This document shows, piece after piece, positions 10,565 through 22,108 of a stretch of DNA of 64,000 bases; the first letter of the stretch is position 1, and the number at the start of each line of letters is the position of its first letter. The stretch is from Gentiana macrophylla (taxonomy: Eukaryota > Streptophyta > Magnoliopsida > Gentianales > Gentianaceae), in assembly GCA_026214975.1 (NCBI GenBank), contig CM047809.1, positions 129,071,470-129,135,469 on the forward strand, written 5' to 3'. Below the pieces are notes generated by a model. That model was not told the origin of the DNA, made no database searches, and was given only the letters and a program-made list of their open reading frames with translations. A program made the position numbers and the translations under genes.

Positions 10565-13500
10565 TCAAGGGTTGTTTGAGAGTTCTAGGAGTGAGACTCC
10601 GGCATTCGCCGGAGCAGCAACAACAAGTAGTGGGTTTTTTCTACCAATAGAAACACCAGGGCGTTCATCGATATCCAAATCTTTTCCTTTCACACCATCG
10701 GGCAGTGACCAATCAAACCTGTGCAAAAGATTTGCGAGTACAAGTTCATTAGTTGCCATAGCAAAAGAAATCCCGGGGCAACCCCTCCTACCAGCACCAA
10801 AAGGAATCAGTTCAAAGTCATGCCCTTTGTAATCGATAGATGAATTCAAGAATCTTTCTGGCTTGAACTCCTCAGGCTCATCCCAAACCGCAGGATCTCG
10901 TCCAATCGTCCACGAGTTGATCATCACCATTGTTCCTGCTGCGATGTCATATCCCATGATTTTTGCATCTTGACGTGCTTCTCTTGGGACTAACATGGGA
11001 ATCGGTGGGTGCAAACGAAGTGTTTCTTTAATTACTGCTTTCAAATAATACATTTCTTCAATATTTGAATCGCTTATATCATCTTTGCCTTGTAGAACTC
11101 GTCTCAACTCATTTTGTAATTTCTTCATGACATTTGGATGCCTTATCAGTTCACTCATAACCCATTCAGAAACTACCGCCGTAGTATCAGTCCCGGCTGA
11201 AAACACATCCTACATCAAAAATACTAATCAAAATCATGCTACCTGTATTAAAAAACTTAGAATATATTGCAGGTATCCATTAATTTATTGGAAAATTAGG
11301 GATAAGGACACAATCTGGAATATTTTTAAGTAACATGACAATTCATATTTTTTATAGGGAGAAGGACAACTGCATAATTTTTATAGCGAGAAGGACAAAC
11401 AGTGAATCCCGAAAATCAGTGAATCTCGCCAGTGAATCCCGAAATCAGTGAATTTTGACAGTGAATTTCGACAGTGAATCCCGAAAATTAGTGAATTTCG
11501 ACAGTGAATTTCGGCAGTGAATTTAAACAGTGAATTTCGAACACAAGTGAATTTCGACAGTGAATAAATAGTTTTGTCCTTTATGCAAAAGTTTCAAAAG
11601 ACTGTCATACTCAATTGATGAAATATTTTTGTCATTCTCCCTCATTCCCCCCTGATATAAACACTTACGAAAGGCAGTTAAGAGTAGAGAGTAAACGAGG
11701 TCATACTAGTCAGGGAAATCCTGACCAAGAATCATCTTCAAATCGAAATACGGAAATGGCTGAAGTCAGTGATGAAACACCGGAACAAGGGCTAGATCAT
11801 GCCCAAGGGAATCTTAATAATCAGAATCAGAATAATAGAAATAATCATAATCGGAACCAGAATAATCGTAATAATCCTAACCCACCAAACCCAAGACTTA
11901 TTTGTGATCAGACCGTGAGAAGGAACCAGATTAATAATCCAATTCTTTTACCCAATAAAGGAGAAAATAATTTTGAAATAAAATCTCATCTTTTGGTTTA
12001 ATTGACACACGAGCCCAATTCTAGAGAAGATGATGAGGATCCACATCATCACCTCTATCTTTTCAAGAAGCTGTATATCTGACCAAAAGTCAAAGTGCTC
12101 ATCGTGAATTAACGAGGATGTCTATGTTTCCTTTTTCTTTGAAAGGAAGAGCACGAGATTGGTTTATGTCACTCCCACATCATTTATTGACAAGTTGGGA
12201 AGACATTCAAACCGAGTTCTTAAAACAATATTTTACTCCGGGAATGAATTTGGAATTAATAGTCGAAATGGCTAACTTTAGACAAGGATCTGAAGAAACG
12301 TTTGGGAATGCTTGGGAAAGATTTAAAAAGCTATTACGAGTTTGTCCCGATCATGGTTATTCCTTAGATATGCAAATTCAACTTTTCTGTCGTAAATTAA
12401 GAAAAGACTCACGTGCAGATGTTGATCATGCATGTGGTGGTTCGTTAATGATGAGTGAAGCTCAGATAGTTTACGATGCTATTGAAAAGATTTCCAAAAA
12501 TAACAGAATGTGGGAAACCGGTTCTAGCACTAGAAAAGTAGCATTTGCAGGAGAATATACATCGAATACGGAAGTTCTAGCACACTTGGAGAATTTGAGT
12601 AGGAAATTTGACGGCCTACAAGCCAGTAAGAAAAACTCAGAAAATATCTTACCAAATGAATACTCAAGTCATGATAATGTGTCATTAGGGATGGAAGAAC
12701 CAGAAGGATATTCAAGGGAAAATGTGAGTTTTTTACAACAGCATAGGAATTTGAACAACGCGTATTCAAACTCGTTTAATGCTATTAGAAGAGATCACCC
12801 TACTTTTCGTTGGTCTGAAAACCCTAGTAAGCAAGGACAACCACCGTATCCAGTTCAATATAAGAATCCATATACTAATAAGGTTTATCAAGGAGATACC
12901 TCGAATCAGAACCTACAATCATATCCACAACATACCACTCAAAGCATACCAGTCACCCAAAGTTCAACTCAACCTGAAGGAGTTGATAAATGAGAGAAAT
13001 TAATGGAAAATATGATGGGTGTGATGTCTACTCAAGCTCAAAATATGGAAACTATGATAACTTCTATAGGTACAGTCACTAAGGATATGAGTACAGATAC
13101 TTTCTGTAGAATCACTCACAACCACGATATGATACTGAACAGATACTTTATGTAGAGTTTTGGAAATAGATAAAATTAGACAGATACAATATAGGATAGT
13201 GTAACATACCAGGATTATAGCCTTTAGGCTGTCTCTCTCCATTGATACTCCTGATTCAGTATCCTTGTAAATTCTGAGCAATATACTAAGAAAATCTTGA
13301 CCACTTTCGCTCTGTTTTTTCTCATCAAATCCATATTTCAACCTTTCTTCAATAACATTCTCCAAGAACCGATCAATCTCTTTAGCAACTCGGTCGATTC
13401 GATCATCAAAACCGTTGAATCGATTAATCCAATCAAGCCAAGGAACAAATGCACCCAAATAAGTGGTTCCCAAAAGCTGCAGAAATTCACTCAAAAGGTT

Positions 13501-14112
13501 CCTAAACTTCTTTCCTTCTAAACCTTCCCCATGTTTCTTCCCAAAAGCTGATCTGCAAACAACATTATTTGTAAAAGCAACAAACATTTCACTCAGATTT
13601 ACTGGATTTGAGTTCAAAACAGAGTCCTGAATGTTTTTAACCATCTGGGCTGTTTCCTCTTCTCTAATTGGACGGAATTCTTGAACTTTTTTGTTACTTA
13701 AAAGTTGAAGAACACTTATGCTTTTCAACTGCCTCCAATATTCACCATATGGGGCCACTGATATATCTTTCATGTTATATAACAGTCTCTCTGCAACACT
13801 TGATCTGGGGCGGTCGGCGAAAACGAGATCATGGGTTTTCATAACCTCTTTTGCACCTTCAGCTGATGAAATCACAACCGTCGGAATCTTCCCGAATCGT
13901 AGAAGCATTACAGGACCATATTTTTGGGCTAAAGAATGGATTGGATGATGGGGCAATACACCAAGTTGAAGTAGATTCCCAAGAATTGGGATTCCTCTAG
14001 GTGATGGTGGAAGATTTTTCTTCACTTTTGGTGTGGTTAACCATTTCAAGAACACAGTAAAGATTAAGGAAACAAATGCAAAGAGAAACCAATTACGGAA
14101 AATTGCTTCCAT
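10565..14112 (-). CDS. Cytochrome P450, CYP71 family, copy 1 (two exons)
   Basis: ER-anchored haem monooxygenase. CYP71 enzymes hydroxylate terpenoids, phenolics, alkaloids and related specialised metabolites using NADPH-P450 reductase. Exon 1 is 14112-13210 (301 codons, phase 0); exon 2 is 11209-10565, giving 515 aa, close to the usual ~500. Visible parts: N-terminal membrane anchor (about residues 5-24), proline hinge PPSPRGIPILGN (~34), WRQLKSI C-helix (~125), I-helix AGTDTT (~306), K-helix ETLR, PERF, and haem loop PFGAGRRGCPG with the cysteine ligand. I start at MEAIF because the paralogue keeps that Met while sequence upstream differs; an in-frame Met lies 14 codons earlier. Exon borders are copied by the paralogue. 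The 2.0-kb intron is swollen by TE debris. No inactivating change seen. Substrate unknown. Confidence 0.92.
11399..11568. repeat. 12-copy minisatellite in the CYP71 copy 1 intron
   Basis: Twelve degenerate units built on AGTGAATttCGAC / AGTGAATccCGAAAATC, with unit length about 12-18 bp. It lies between two GAGAAGGACAA words (~11360-11397) and TTTTGTCC at 11573, words also found at the ends of the Mutator-like elements at 18.7 and 56.1 kb. It may therefore be the core of a small related element. Confidence 0.75.
11640..13157 (+). pseudogene. Ty3/gypsy gag remnant inside the CYP71 intron
   Basis: Three open pieces on the plus strand (11615-12001, 12118-12993, and past a TGA to 13157) together resemble an Athila/Tat-like Gag. 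There is an Asn/Arg-rich N-terminal part, then FPFSLKGRARDWF, W-DI--EFL-QYF, a FRQ / AWERFKKLLR-CP-HG block, the DA--GG--M box, and a Gln/Pro/Asn-rich tail with HPTFRWSENP. A TAA, a frameshift and an in-frame TGA (12991) show decay. No protease, RT, integrase or LTRs are present. It sits antisense to the P450 within its only intron; the paralogue's intron is 130 bp and lacks it. Confidence 0.85.
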
Positions 14113-14198
14113 TTTTTTCTTGAAGCACTTTGATAATTCAACACAAAAAAACAAAGAATTTGGAGACCCTTTAAAGAAAATGTTGAAGATAGATGTAG

Positions 14199-14206
14199 AT
14201 TATATA
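14199..14206 (-). promoter_or_regulatory. TATA box of CYP71 copy 1
   Basis: TATATAAT on the minus strand, 87 bp before the chosen ATG. CYP71 copy 2 has the same octamer (24340-24347) in the matching place, which supports both the box and the start choice. Confidence 0.55.
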
Positions 14207-14619
14207 CAAGTAGCAACTAGCAAATGGCTGTAGATTTCGGTGAGCAATTGTGCTTCAATAATTGTGTGGAGATTATTAATTAATTAATTAAAAAGAAAGT
14301 TCGAAAAAATAGAGGAAGAAAATGACGAAAGAAAGATCAAAATAGATTGCTTTTTTCAATCAAATGGCACACGGACGCTATTGTTGTTGCTATAGATTGC
14401 TTTTTTCAATCAAAGATTATATAATCATCAGCATGACTATATCTGAGGTGTACACGTGGATAAGTTTAATTTTTTTTTGAGGGGATAATAGAGCAAGGCA
14501 AACACTTGCAAAACGATAAACTATGCCTAGATATTGCATTAGATCTTTGAAATCTTGGGATTTTTTTTTTTGCAGGCCGTGTCAGATGTCTATCTTTTTT
14601 CCTAGTATAACATTAACAT

Positions 14620-14880
14620 TACGTACGGGGTCAAAAACATGTTATCTTCACGTATATGTACGTGGTGGGATATTCACGGGTTTATTACATGGGGGATTTG
14701 ATCATTTCACGTATGTAACAACACATAAGCTATATACGGGGTGAATCACTTATGTACGGGGCGAGGGTGACTTCCCGGGTGTAATAGGCCGGTGAAATCG
14801 TGTTTCCCGTATATATACATACGGGGCGAAATAGAAAAAAAAATCGGAATTCCGCGTTCATCTTAATACGGGAATTCCTT
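14620..14880. repeat. Cluster of TACGGG(G) words
   Basis: At least five copies of TACGGG or ACGGGG (near 14622, 14733, 14754, 14820, 14865) in 260 bp, ending with two GGAATTCC palindromes around 14847 and 14872. The clustering resembles subterminal repeats of a DNA transposon, but no terminal repeats or TSD were found. The surrounding 14.21-14.62 kb shows only a 22-bp direct repeat (TAGATTGCTTTTTTCAATCA at 14393 and its twin near 14344). Confidence 0.4.
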
Positions 14881-14892
14881 CTTCTTCCTCCA

Positions 14893-14895
<3 letters not shown>

Positions 14896-14956
<61 letters not shown>
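14896..14956. repeat. (AT)n microsatellite
   Basis: About 61 bp of pure AT dinucleotides. Shorter AT runs follow at 15240, 15665 and 15724. Otherwise 14957-15350 is AT-rich with no recognisable feature. Confidence 0.95.
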
Positions 14957-14959
<3 letters not shown>

Positions 14960-15241
14960 AATGAATAAGTAAGCTATAAGAAAAAAATTAATAAATGGAG
15001 TGCGGAATGACAAAAGTAATATTTTAATGATTATAAATGACAAAAATCATAATTATACTTTAAAATTGTTATTTCACGCGTGTTACGTTCTTTGTGTTTA
15101 CAATTATTCTTCATATTTACTCTATTCCATATTTATTCTTCATATTATTATTTCATAATTATTACTTTTATTTTTATTAAATTACGCTTTCTTCTATCCC
15201 GATTTTTTGATAATTTTGTCCTTCTGGACAAAAATCAAATA

Positions 15242-15272
<31 letters not shown>

Positions 15273-15352
15273 GTAAAATGATCACTTTATTAGCTGGCCT
15301 CAAAGGTGGTGAAAACTTTACATCGCAGATGAAGTTGTTTGAAAAGAAATTA

Positions 15353-15535
15353 CTAATCTATATACCAAGCTAGTCTAAGATTTCTCGCACTTTCCACTAC
15401 ATATGCCAAAAAAACATACGCCGGAGGCCTTTCTGCCTCTTGTCCATGTTTAATTTTGTTTCGCCACATCCAATTACCATACACTATTTCCATCCACATA
15501 TATTGCCACCTGTTCGTTCCAAGGTTGGACCCCAT
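15353..15535 (-). pseudogene. LINE ORF2 C-terminal scrap
   Basis: The minus-strand reading includes the pattern Met/Glu-Ile-Val-Tyr-x-x-Trp-Met-Trp-Arg-Asn-Lys followed by an RPPAYVF segment. This resembles the last part of plant LINE ORF2 after the zinc-binding RT domain (compare 48107-48340). It is only 60 codons, with no poly(A) tail visible, so the assignment is tentative. Confidence 0.35.
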
Positions 15536-16174
15536 TCGAACTCAAATTCATACGCAGCGATTCCTTGGGTGTTTGAATTTGAAAGAATTGATTTGAACAT
15601 TCTTCGTTGGAGGCATATATATTTCTATTCTATCAAAAAAAATCGGAATTCCCCAGATCAAAATATATATATATATATATATTTCTTTTTTTTAGAAACA
15701 TATATATTTCTATTATTAGTATTATATATATATATATATATGACACACAAGTACATGTAAATATCCTATTTGTATGTGCATATTACGGGAAGTTTTTTTG
15801 CAGATTCCATACGACCAAGAAGTGACGGGATGAATGATCACAGATCCAATACGGTTTGAATCCTGTTTAAAAACAGATGGTCACTGTGATGCCACAAGTG
15901 TCTCAACTTCGTATGGAGACACCACCTAAAAACCTCCTGCATATTACATGTTGTAACTATGGATCATATAATTGTTAAGATGTAAATACATTTAACACGT
16001 CATGATGATTACTATTACAACGCTACGACACAACCGAGCTTTTCAAATAATATATCATAACAGACGCACACAATGCCCCTCAAAAAAATTAAAAAAAAGT
16101 AACGCACACAATGAAAAACAAATTATAAAGTATTTTGCCAAAAAATCGAAAAATCAATCTATATATATATATAT

Positions 16175-16179
<5 letters not shown>

Positions 16180-16245
<66 letters not shown>
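16180..16245. repeat. (AT)n microsatellite
   Basis: About 66 bp of AT repeats preceded by a second AT run at 16160-16176. Bases 15536-16159 have no gene. They include a TGTCTC...GAGACACCACC hairpin near 15897-15930 related to one at 26.28 kb. Confidence 0.95.
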
Positions 16246-16249
<4 letters not shown>

Positions 16250-16554
16250 CAATTCCATGTCATACTAATAACAATTATATGTTCCAAAAAAAAAAAAAAC
16301 AAAGGTTAAAAGTAAGTAAAGAATAAGTTTTATTTAAAATGGTTGAGAAAAACAAACATGTAATGACTTACATATACAAAAATGTAAATAGCGTGTAGTA
16401 ATGATCGCCCTTCTCAACCATTAAAGTTTTAAAATACGTCCTCGTGATTTCAACTCACCAAAAAAACAATTATATGATCATAGTTACGACATATAACATG
16501 TAGATACATATAGGATATTTGAATATATTTGTGTGTCACATATATATATATAAA

Positions 16555-16915
16555 GATAAGGGAGAAAAAGGGAGAGAGGCCACGTGTCCTTTTTTGTCTT
16601 TTTTTTTCTTTTTCTTGTAGCTTGTTCGGTGTTTTTACTTTGCTTTATTTTTGGGTTTTTTTTTTAAATTTTAATCTTTATTGACAAGAGGAAAGAAAGG
16701 GGGGAGAGGCCACGTGTCTTTTTTTTTTTTTTTTGGTTTGTCGTTGTTTGTTTGGTGTTTTTACTTTGTTTTTTGTTTGGGGTTTTTCCTTTTTTTTTTT
16801 TCCTTGTATGTGTCTGTTTTTGTGGTTTTAATTTTTGTTTTTTTACTTATTTTATTTTTGTATTTGTGTTCTTTTTCCCGGTTTTCTTTTTTTCTTTATT
16901 TTTTTTAATGTAATG
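16555..16915 (+). repeat. Strand-asymmetric T-rich tract with a duplicated GGCCACGTGTC motif
   Basis: Two units (about 16570-16660 and 16695-16800), each GGGAGAG..GGCCACGTGTC followed by long T/TG runs and GGTGTTTTTACTTTG, form an imperfect tandem duplication with a ~127-bp period. The plus strand is almost free of A over 250 bp. The sequence just upstream (TCACATATATATATATAAAG at 16536) could be a Helitron-like 5' start for the terminus at 18508, but this is weak. Confidence 0.5.
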
Positions 16916-17725
16916 TTAATATTGTTTTTTTGGTAGCATAAGTTTTCTTTTGTTCTACTACCGGATCTCTCCCCGTGCCTACTTACAACCACCATCACCC
17001 TCCGGATAAAATAGTTCCTTAGATTATGTAGCCAAAATGTGTAACTTCTTTCTTATAAAATTTCTATTTTGTTTATTTCAATAAAATTATCATATTTCAA
17101 TATACACTCTTTGAATATACATTTTGGTGGTTTTTTTGTTTCCTTTTGCAGTATAGAGGACGATTTTTTGGCCTCCTCTTCTATCCGCCGTGGTCCGGCT
17201 GCCTACAAGACTATCATGTTTTCATTTTATTAAAGTCGGTAGAATGAGTAATTTCTTTGATATAATGTTTTTTTTTCTAATAATTCCGATGTAATATTTG
17301 TTTTCTATTATATTGTATCGATTCTTTCTCTTTATGTTTTTTTAATTTATCTATTTATTATTTTTTTCTCTTCAACAAAATAATTGATATTTTGTTGTAA
17401 TGCCTCAATAGTAATAGAGTTTGAATTAGATAAAACTATAGAACAATTAATGTACCGATAGAATAAGATACCAATGCTACATCAACTTTCCTCATTTTCT
17501 CGATAAATTTTCGTCATATTCATCAAGACACATGTAGTCTAAATAGACATGACAATATATTAATAAATGCTAAAATCATAAGAACGGGATGTAAATTGCT
17601 TCGTAATACTCACATAGAAAAGGAAACGAGTAAAATTGATGCAACCGAAAGTTAATCAACCTATGTTACAAAAAAAATCGGAGAATAAAATAGGCACTCC
17701 CTTCACATACACACATGAACACACA
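16916..17725. other. Non-coding AT-rich stretch
   Basis: No gene or element end recognised. A CTCCTCTTCTATCCGCC-type GC-richer word block near 17160-17215 stands out but has no open frame. Confidence 0.35.
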
Positions 17726-17749
17726 AAGAGAGAGAGAGAGAGACAGAGA

Positions 17750-17830
<81 letters not shown>
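17726..17830. repeat. (GA)n microsatellite
   Basis: About 105 bp of GA dinucleotides interrupted by three ACAG units. Open frames here, Arg-Glu or Ser-Leu only, are artefacts of the repeat. Confidence 0.95.
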
Positions 17831-17833
<3 letters not shown>

Positions 17834-18471
17834 TTGAATGGTTTCAATGCTCTAATAATTCAGCATACGAAAAATTAGTTAGGGGAGAAATTTCAGGGGT
17901 ATTGAATTGTTTATTGAAAGAATTGAATTTTTGGTAATTTTTGGGAAAAAAGATTGAAGGCTTGACTACTTGGTAGGTATGGTACGCGAAATTTCCGCAA
18001 AATTAAAAAACAATGTTAAATTTTGAATATGAATGGGCATTCGGGTATCATAATAAAATAATATTAAAAAAAGAAAAAAAAATCTGGTACGATGTGGCGT
18101 CTTAAGCCGATATGTGGGGTAGGGGGGCGAGACCAACTAAAAAAATATTAGAATAGAAATTGTTTTTTTAAATATACATGGATATTTGAAATTTGTCTGC
18201 TTATACTATATATGTATTCGTTTTGAGTTGTAATGTATAAGACTAAGTTTAGTAGTTATAAAGTGTGTTAAAATTATGATTCGTATCTTCAAATTCCTGC
18301 AAATGCTTTCCAAAACATATAAATTTGACATGTTTGGTATTTGTGACAAATAAAAAGTGTCCAACGACTGTAATATGATGAATTAAGAAAAGAAAAAAAA
18401 ATCGAAACTTTCAACGTCCTATTGGTTTTCGATCACAATATCACTGTGTTTTATTTATTTTATTTATAAAA

Positions 18472-18508
18472 TTACCTCACATGCATGATGCACGGGTTAT
18501 TTGGCTAG
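18472..18508 (+). mobile_element. Probable decayed Helitron 3' terminus
   Basis: TGCATGATGCA with remains of a longer stem (CAC...CGGG), then TTATTTGG and CTAG at 18505-18508 followed by T. The hairpin is weaker than that at 9023 and the 5' end is uncertain. Bases 17831-18471 carry nothing else I can identify. Confidence 0.4.
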
Positions 18509-18661
18509 TTATAAATAAAGAGGAGTGATTCATATAAATTATGTTGCAGTTGGTGGCAACATCCCTGACGACAAATGGCTTGGTTTATTGGCACAACAAC
18601 TTGTTACATTTCCTTGATTTATATTATTAATTCTCTTAAATATATTTTTTATATTTATTTT

Positions 18662-19915
18662 AGGAGGAAGGGGCTAGAAGGACAAAAAAAATTGATAAAT
18701 GGGTCCAGAAGGACAAATTTCAAAATCAGAGATTAGTAAGGACAAATTACTAATATAGTGACAAAAATGCCCCTTTATAATTTTAATATAATAGAATAAT
18801 AGGAAGAAGTAATGAATAACCCATAAAACGTCAGAATATCCAATGAAAAATAATAATACCTAAAAACAAGTAAGTGAAACGAAAAAAATCGAATAACCCA
18901 ATGAAAAAAGAAGAATAAATTTAAAAACAAGTAAGAATGATCTTAAAACAAGTAATAATAAAACCAGTAAAATATAATAACGGCCAATAAAAAGTCAGAA
19001 TAATCCCATAAAAATGTCGTAAAATCCTAAAAACAAGTATTAATAAGACTAAAAACAAATAAGAATGACCCGTAAAATGTAGTAACGGGCAATTAACAAG
19101 TAAGTGTAAAACCATAAAATAGATAAAGTACATCAAAAAATGTAGTAACATTACAAAATTAATAGTAACAACCCTAAACCCGAAAAAAAAAAAAAACCGC
19201 TTTTCCGCCGCCGGAAATTGGACTTGGGCGGAGCAGTGGTTGCAGCCGAAAATCCCCAAATCGTTCAATCTGATTCAACCTTCTCGTGTTCTTCTTGAAT
19301 GAGACAGAATTGGAGGAGATAGCATTCGGATTGGAACTCAATGGGGTGAATTCATCTGGAAATTGCAATTTACGAACCTCCTCTCAGATTCAAGCCGCCA
19401 CCTAATCTTCGGGCCGCCGTATCCCTTGCGCTTCCGATCGTCCCGCTTCCTTCTCCCGAATTGATTTTTTTTTTTCCAATTTCCGTCCAATTGTCTGGTC
19501 CAAATTCGTCTCCATATGCTGAAATGAACCTGGACGAGAGCCAGTGGCGGCAGAGTTTAAGATGCGGCTGCGGTGGTATGCGTGCTTTGAGATGTGCCAC
19601 CCATCAATTTTCGCCGTCGCCACCAACTATCGCTGCCGCCGGGACTACCACACCACCAGGCAGCCGGAAAATGATAATATCCAGCCGGAAATGATAATAC
19701 CCACTTGGTGATGACAAACGCAGCAAAGCCATAATAGACGGAAGTGATGACAAACGCAGCAAAGCCATAGACGGAAATGATAATTGATCAGGGCATGTTT
19801 ACAAACCTAGAAAAAAAGGGTAAATTAGTAACTTTAGCCATGTTTTGTCCTAATTAATAATTAGTGTCCTTGGAGCCTGATAAATAAAATAATTCGTCCT
19901 TCCCGACAAAAACCT
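18662..19915. mobile_element. Mutator-like non-autonomous element, copy A (9-bp TSD)
   Basis: 1,254 bp flanked by a perfect 9-bp duplication ATTTATTTT (18653-18661 and 19916-19924). Ends begin AGG and share an inset GAAGGAC (left AGGAGGAAGGGGCTAGAAGG, right end read inward AGGTTTTTGTCGGGAAGGAC). Subterminal regions are rich in short AACAAGTA / ACCATAAAAT words. A GC-rich middle (19195-19660) looks like captured genic sequence, open on both strands in pieces, but I recognise no family. Copy B lies at 56090-57263, so ends and interior can be compared directly. Confidence 0.8.
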
Positions 19916-19924
19916 ATTTATTTT

Positions 19925-20455
19925 ATTCCCACACTTTTTGATTTTTATTATCTATGATTGCTAAAATTGAACCCCTCTCTTCCTCACAACTGCAAACATC
20001 CTCACCAAATGGCAGTCCTACATCAACCCTAAACATATTAACAGTTTAATAAAGAGAATTGTCACTTTAATAATCGTGAAAATTAACGACATATTTACAA
20101 GAATTTTGTTCCTTATAATGGCATTATCTTTTGAATCCTTGAGGATGCAAACATGAGTTAATTACAACCTGTCAAATGACACGTTTACATATTGATTTAG
20201 CCATTTTCAAAAATTAGAAATGTATGTGTTAAAAATAAAAATAAAAATAAAAACACCCTTAATAAGCTGGTCGTTTTTATCATTACACAAATGATCAAGT
20301 TTGAGACAAAATTCACAGTTTGTGTTGACTTGAATTGTTGGAAAACTTCAAGATGCGTCCTCGTGCAGGCTGTGGCCGGCCATAATATATATATATACCG
20401 GTTCTAATGGCTAAAACAACATGTTTTTATACATTTAATATAATAACCTAGGAAC
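19925..20455. other. Intergenic AT-rich stretch
   Basis: No gene seen. It contains a short A/T-rich AAAATA repeat near 20236-20262. Confidence 0.4.
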
Positions 20456-21524
20456 TATCACTACTATAAAAGCGGGACATGCGCTTGATTTTAAGATATA
20501 AAACAATCACGTTTCAATAAAACCGGCATACAACGAAAATATATATATCACACTTACTTGGTTTCTATCACGCTTATTGAAAAAGCGAGATAAGTTATAT
20601 TAATCAATCTCATTTTTAAAGTGTGACTTAATTGATATGATTTTTCATCACGATTATTGAAAAACCGAGATAAATTATATCAATTAATCTCATTATTAAA
20701 CTGTGATTGAATTGATAAGATATTTACATCACGGTTTCTAAAAAGCGAGATAAATTATATATATCAATCTCACATCTAAAAGCAATGGCAGAAATTGATA
20801 TGATATTTTTATCACGATTATTGAAAAAACGAGATAAATTATACCAAACTATCACACTTTTAATCTGTGACTAAATTGGTATGATATTTTTGTCATGCGG
20901 TTATTGAAAGCGAGATAAATTATATCAATTACTCTCATTTTTAAAGCGTGATTGAATTCATGATATTTTTGTCACAATTATAGAAAATGTGAGACAAATT
21001 ATTTCCACTAATAAGAAAAGAGATATAGATCACACTTATCTAAAGATAAGGATCACACTTTTAAAAGAACCGAGACAAGTAAAATGTATATATATCACAC
21101 TTTAATTTTTTATCACAGTTATTAGGTGTGAAAAAAAGAATGATCACACTTTTTAGGTGTGATTGAAATAATAATAGATCTCGCTTTTTAAGTGTGATAA
21201 CAACTAATAAAATAGATCACGGTTTTTAAATGTGTTGAAATTATAATCGATCTCGGTTTTTAAGTGTGATAACAACTATAATAGATCACGATTTTTAAGT
21301 GTGATAACAACTAAAATAAATCACGAGTTTTAAATGTGTTGAATTATAATAGATCTCGGTTTTTAAGTGTGATAACAACTAAAATAGATCATAGTTTTTA
21401 TTATCACGGTTTTTAAGAAAAGCGAGACAAGAACATCAATCAATCACGGTTTTTAATCGTGATTAAAAAATATGATATTTTATAATCATATCTTAGATTA
21501 GTGTGGTTGAAAATGATAATATAG

Positions 21525-21625
21525 TGGGCATCAACCCCGGTGGTAATTAGTGTGGTTCCTTAGTCAGGAGTATCGGGTTCGAGTCCCGATGGCAACAATA
21601 GATATGTGTGCGTTTATTTCGTTTT
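21525..21625 (+). mobile_element. SINE fragment in CACTA, copy 1
   Basis: tRNA-like stretch with a perfect pol III B-box GGTTCGAGTCC (21576-21586) in CGGGTTCGAGTCCCG. A downstream body containing GTGTGCG and TATTTCGTTTTGAAAA ends in an A-run. The same body plus tail occurs at 43.9 kb with a 17-bp TSD. It cannot fold as a full tRNA acceptor stem, so it is not a tRNA gene. Confidence 0.6.
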
Positions 21626-22003
21626 GAAAAAAAAGAATGATCACACTTTTTAGGTGTGATTGAAATTATAATATATCTCGGTTTTGAAGAGTGATAACAA
21701 CTACTAAAATAGATCATGATTTTTAAATGTGTTGAAATTATAATAGATCTCGGTTTTTAAGTGTGATAACAACTATAATAGATCACGATTTTTAAGTGTG
21801 ATAACAACTAAAATAGATCACGATTTTTAAATGTGTTGAAATTATAGTAGATCTCGGTTTTAAGTGTGATAACAACTAAAATATATCACGATTTTTAGGA
21901 AAAATGAGACAAAAAATCAATCAATCACGATTTTTGGTTGTGATTAAAATAATATGGTATTTTATAATGAGATTTTAGTTTAGTGTGGTCGAAAATTAGA
22001 AAA

Positions 22004-22108
22004 AAGAAAACATCGGTTTAGTGGTAATAAGTGTGGCTCGTTAATCCGGAGTATCCGGGTTCGAGTCCCAACAAAGACAAAAAATATGTGTGCTTATATA
22101 TTGTTTTT
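22004..22108 (+). mobile_element. SINE fragment in CACTA, copy 2
   Basis: Diverged repeat of the 21525-21625 fragment: B-box GGTTCGAGTCC at 22058-22068, then GTGTGCTTATAT and a GTTTTTGAAAAAAAA tail. It was duplicated together with the flanking ~490-bp CACTA unit rather than inserted separately. Confidence 0.6.

Noticed and set aside
16002..16326. Ile-Tyr repeat proteins here and at 14.9, 36.2, 42.1 and 58.0 kb
   Set aside because: Translations of (AT)n arrays, not genes.
17636..17847. Arg-Glu and Ser-Leu repeat proteins
   Set aside because: Direct translation of the (GA)n microsatellite.
21525..22108. Two tRNA genes suggested by GGTTCGAGTCC
   Set aside because: Only the B-box/T-arm is convincing; acceptor and D-arm pairings are absent, and the body plus A-tail match a SINE copy with a target duplication at 43.9 kb.
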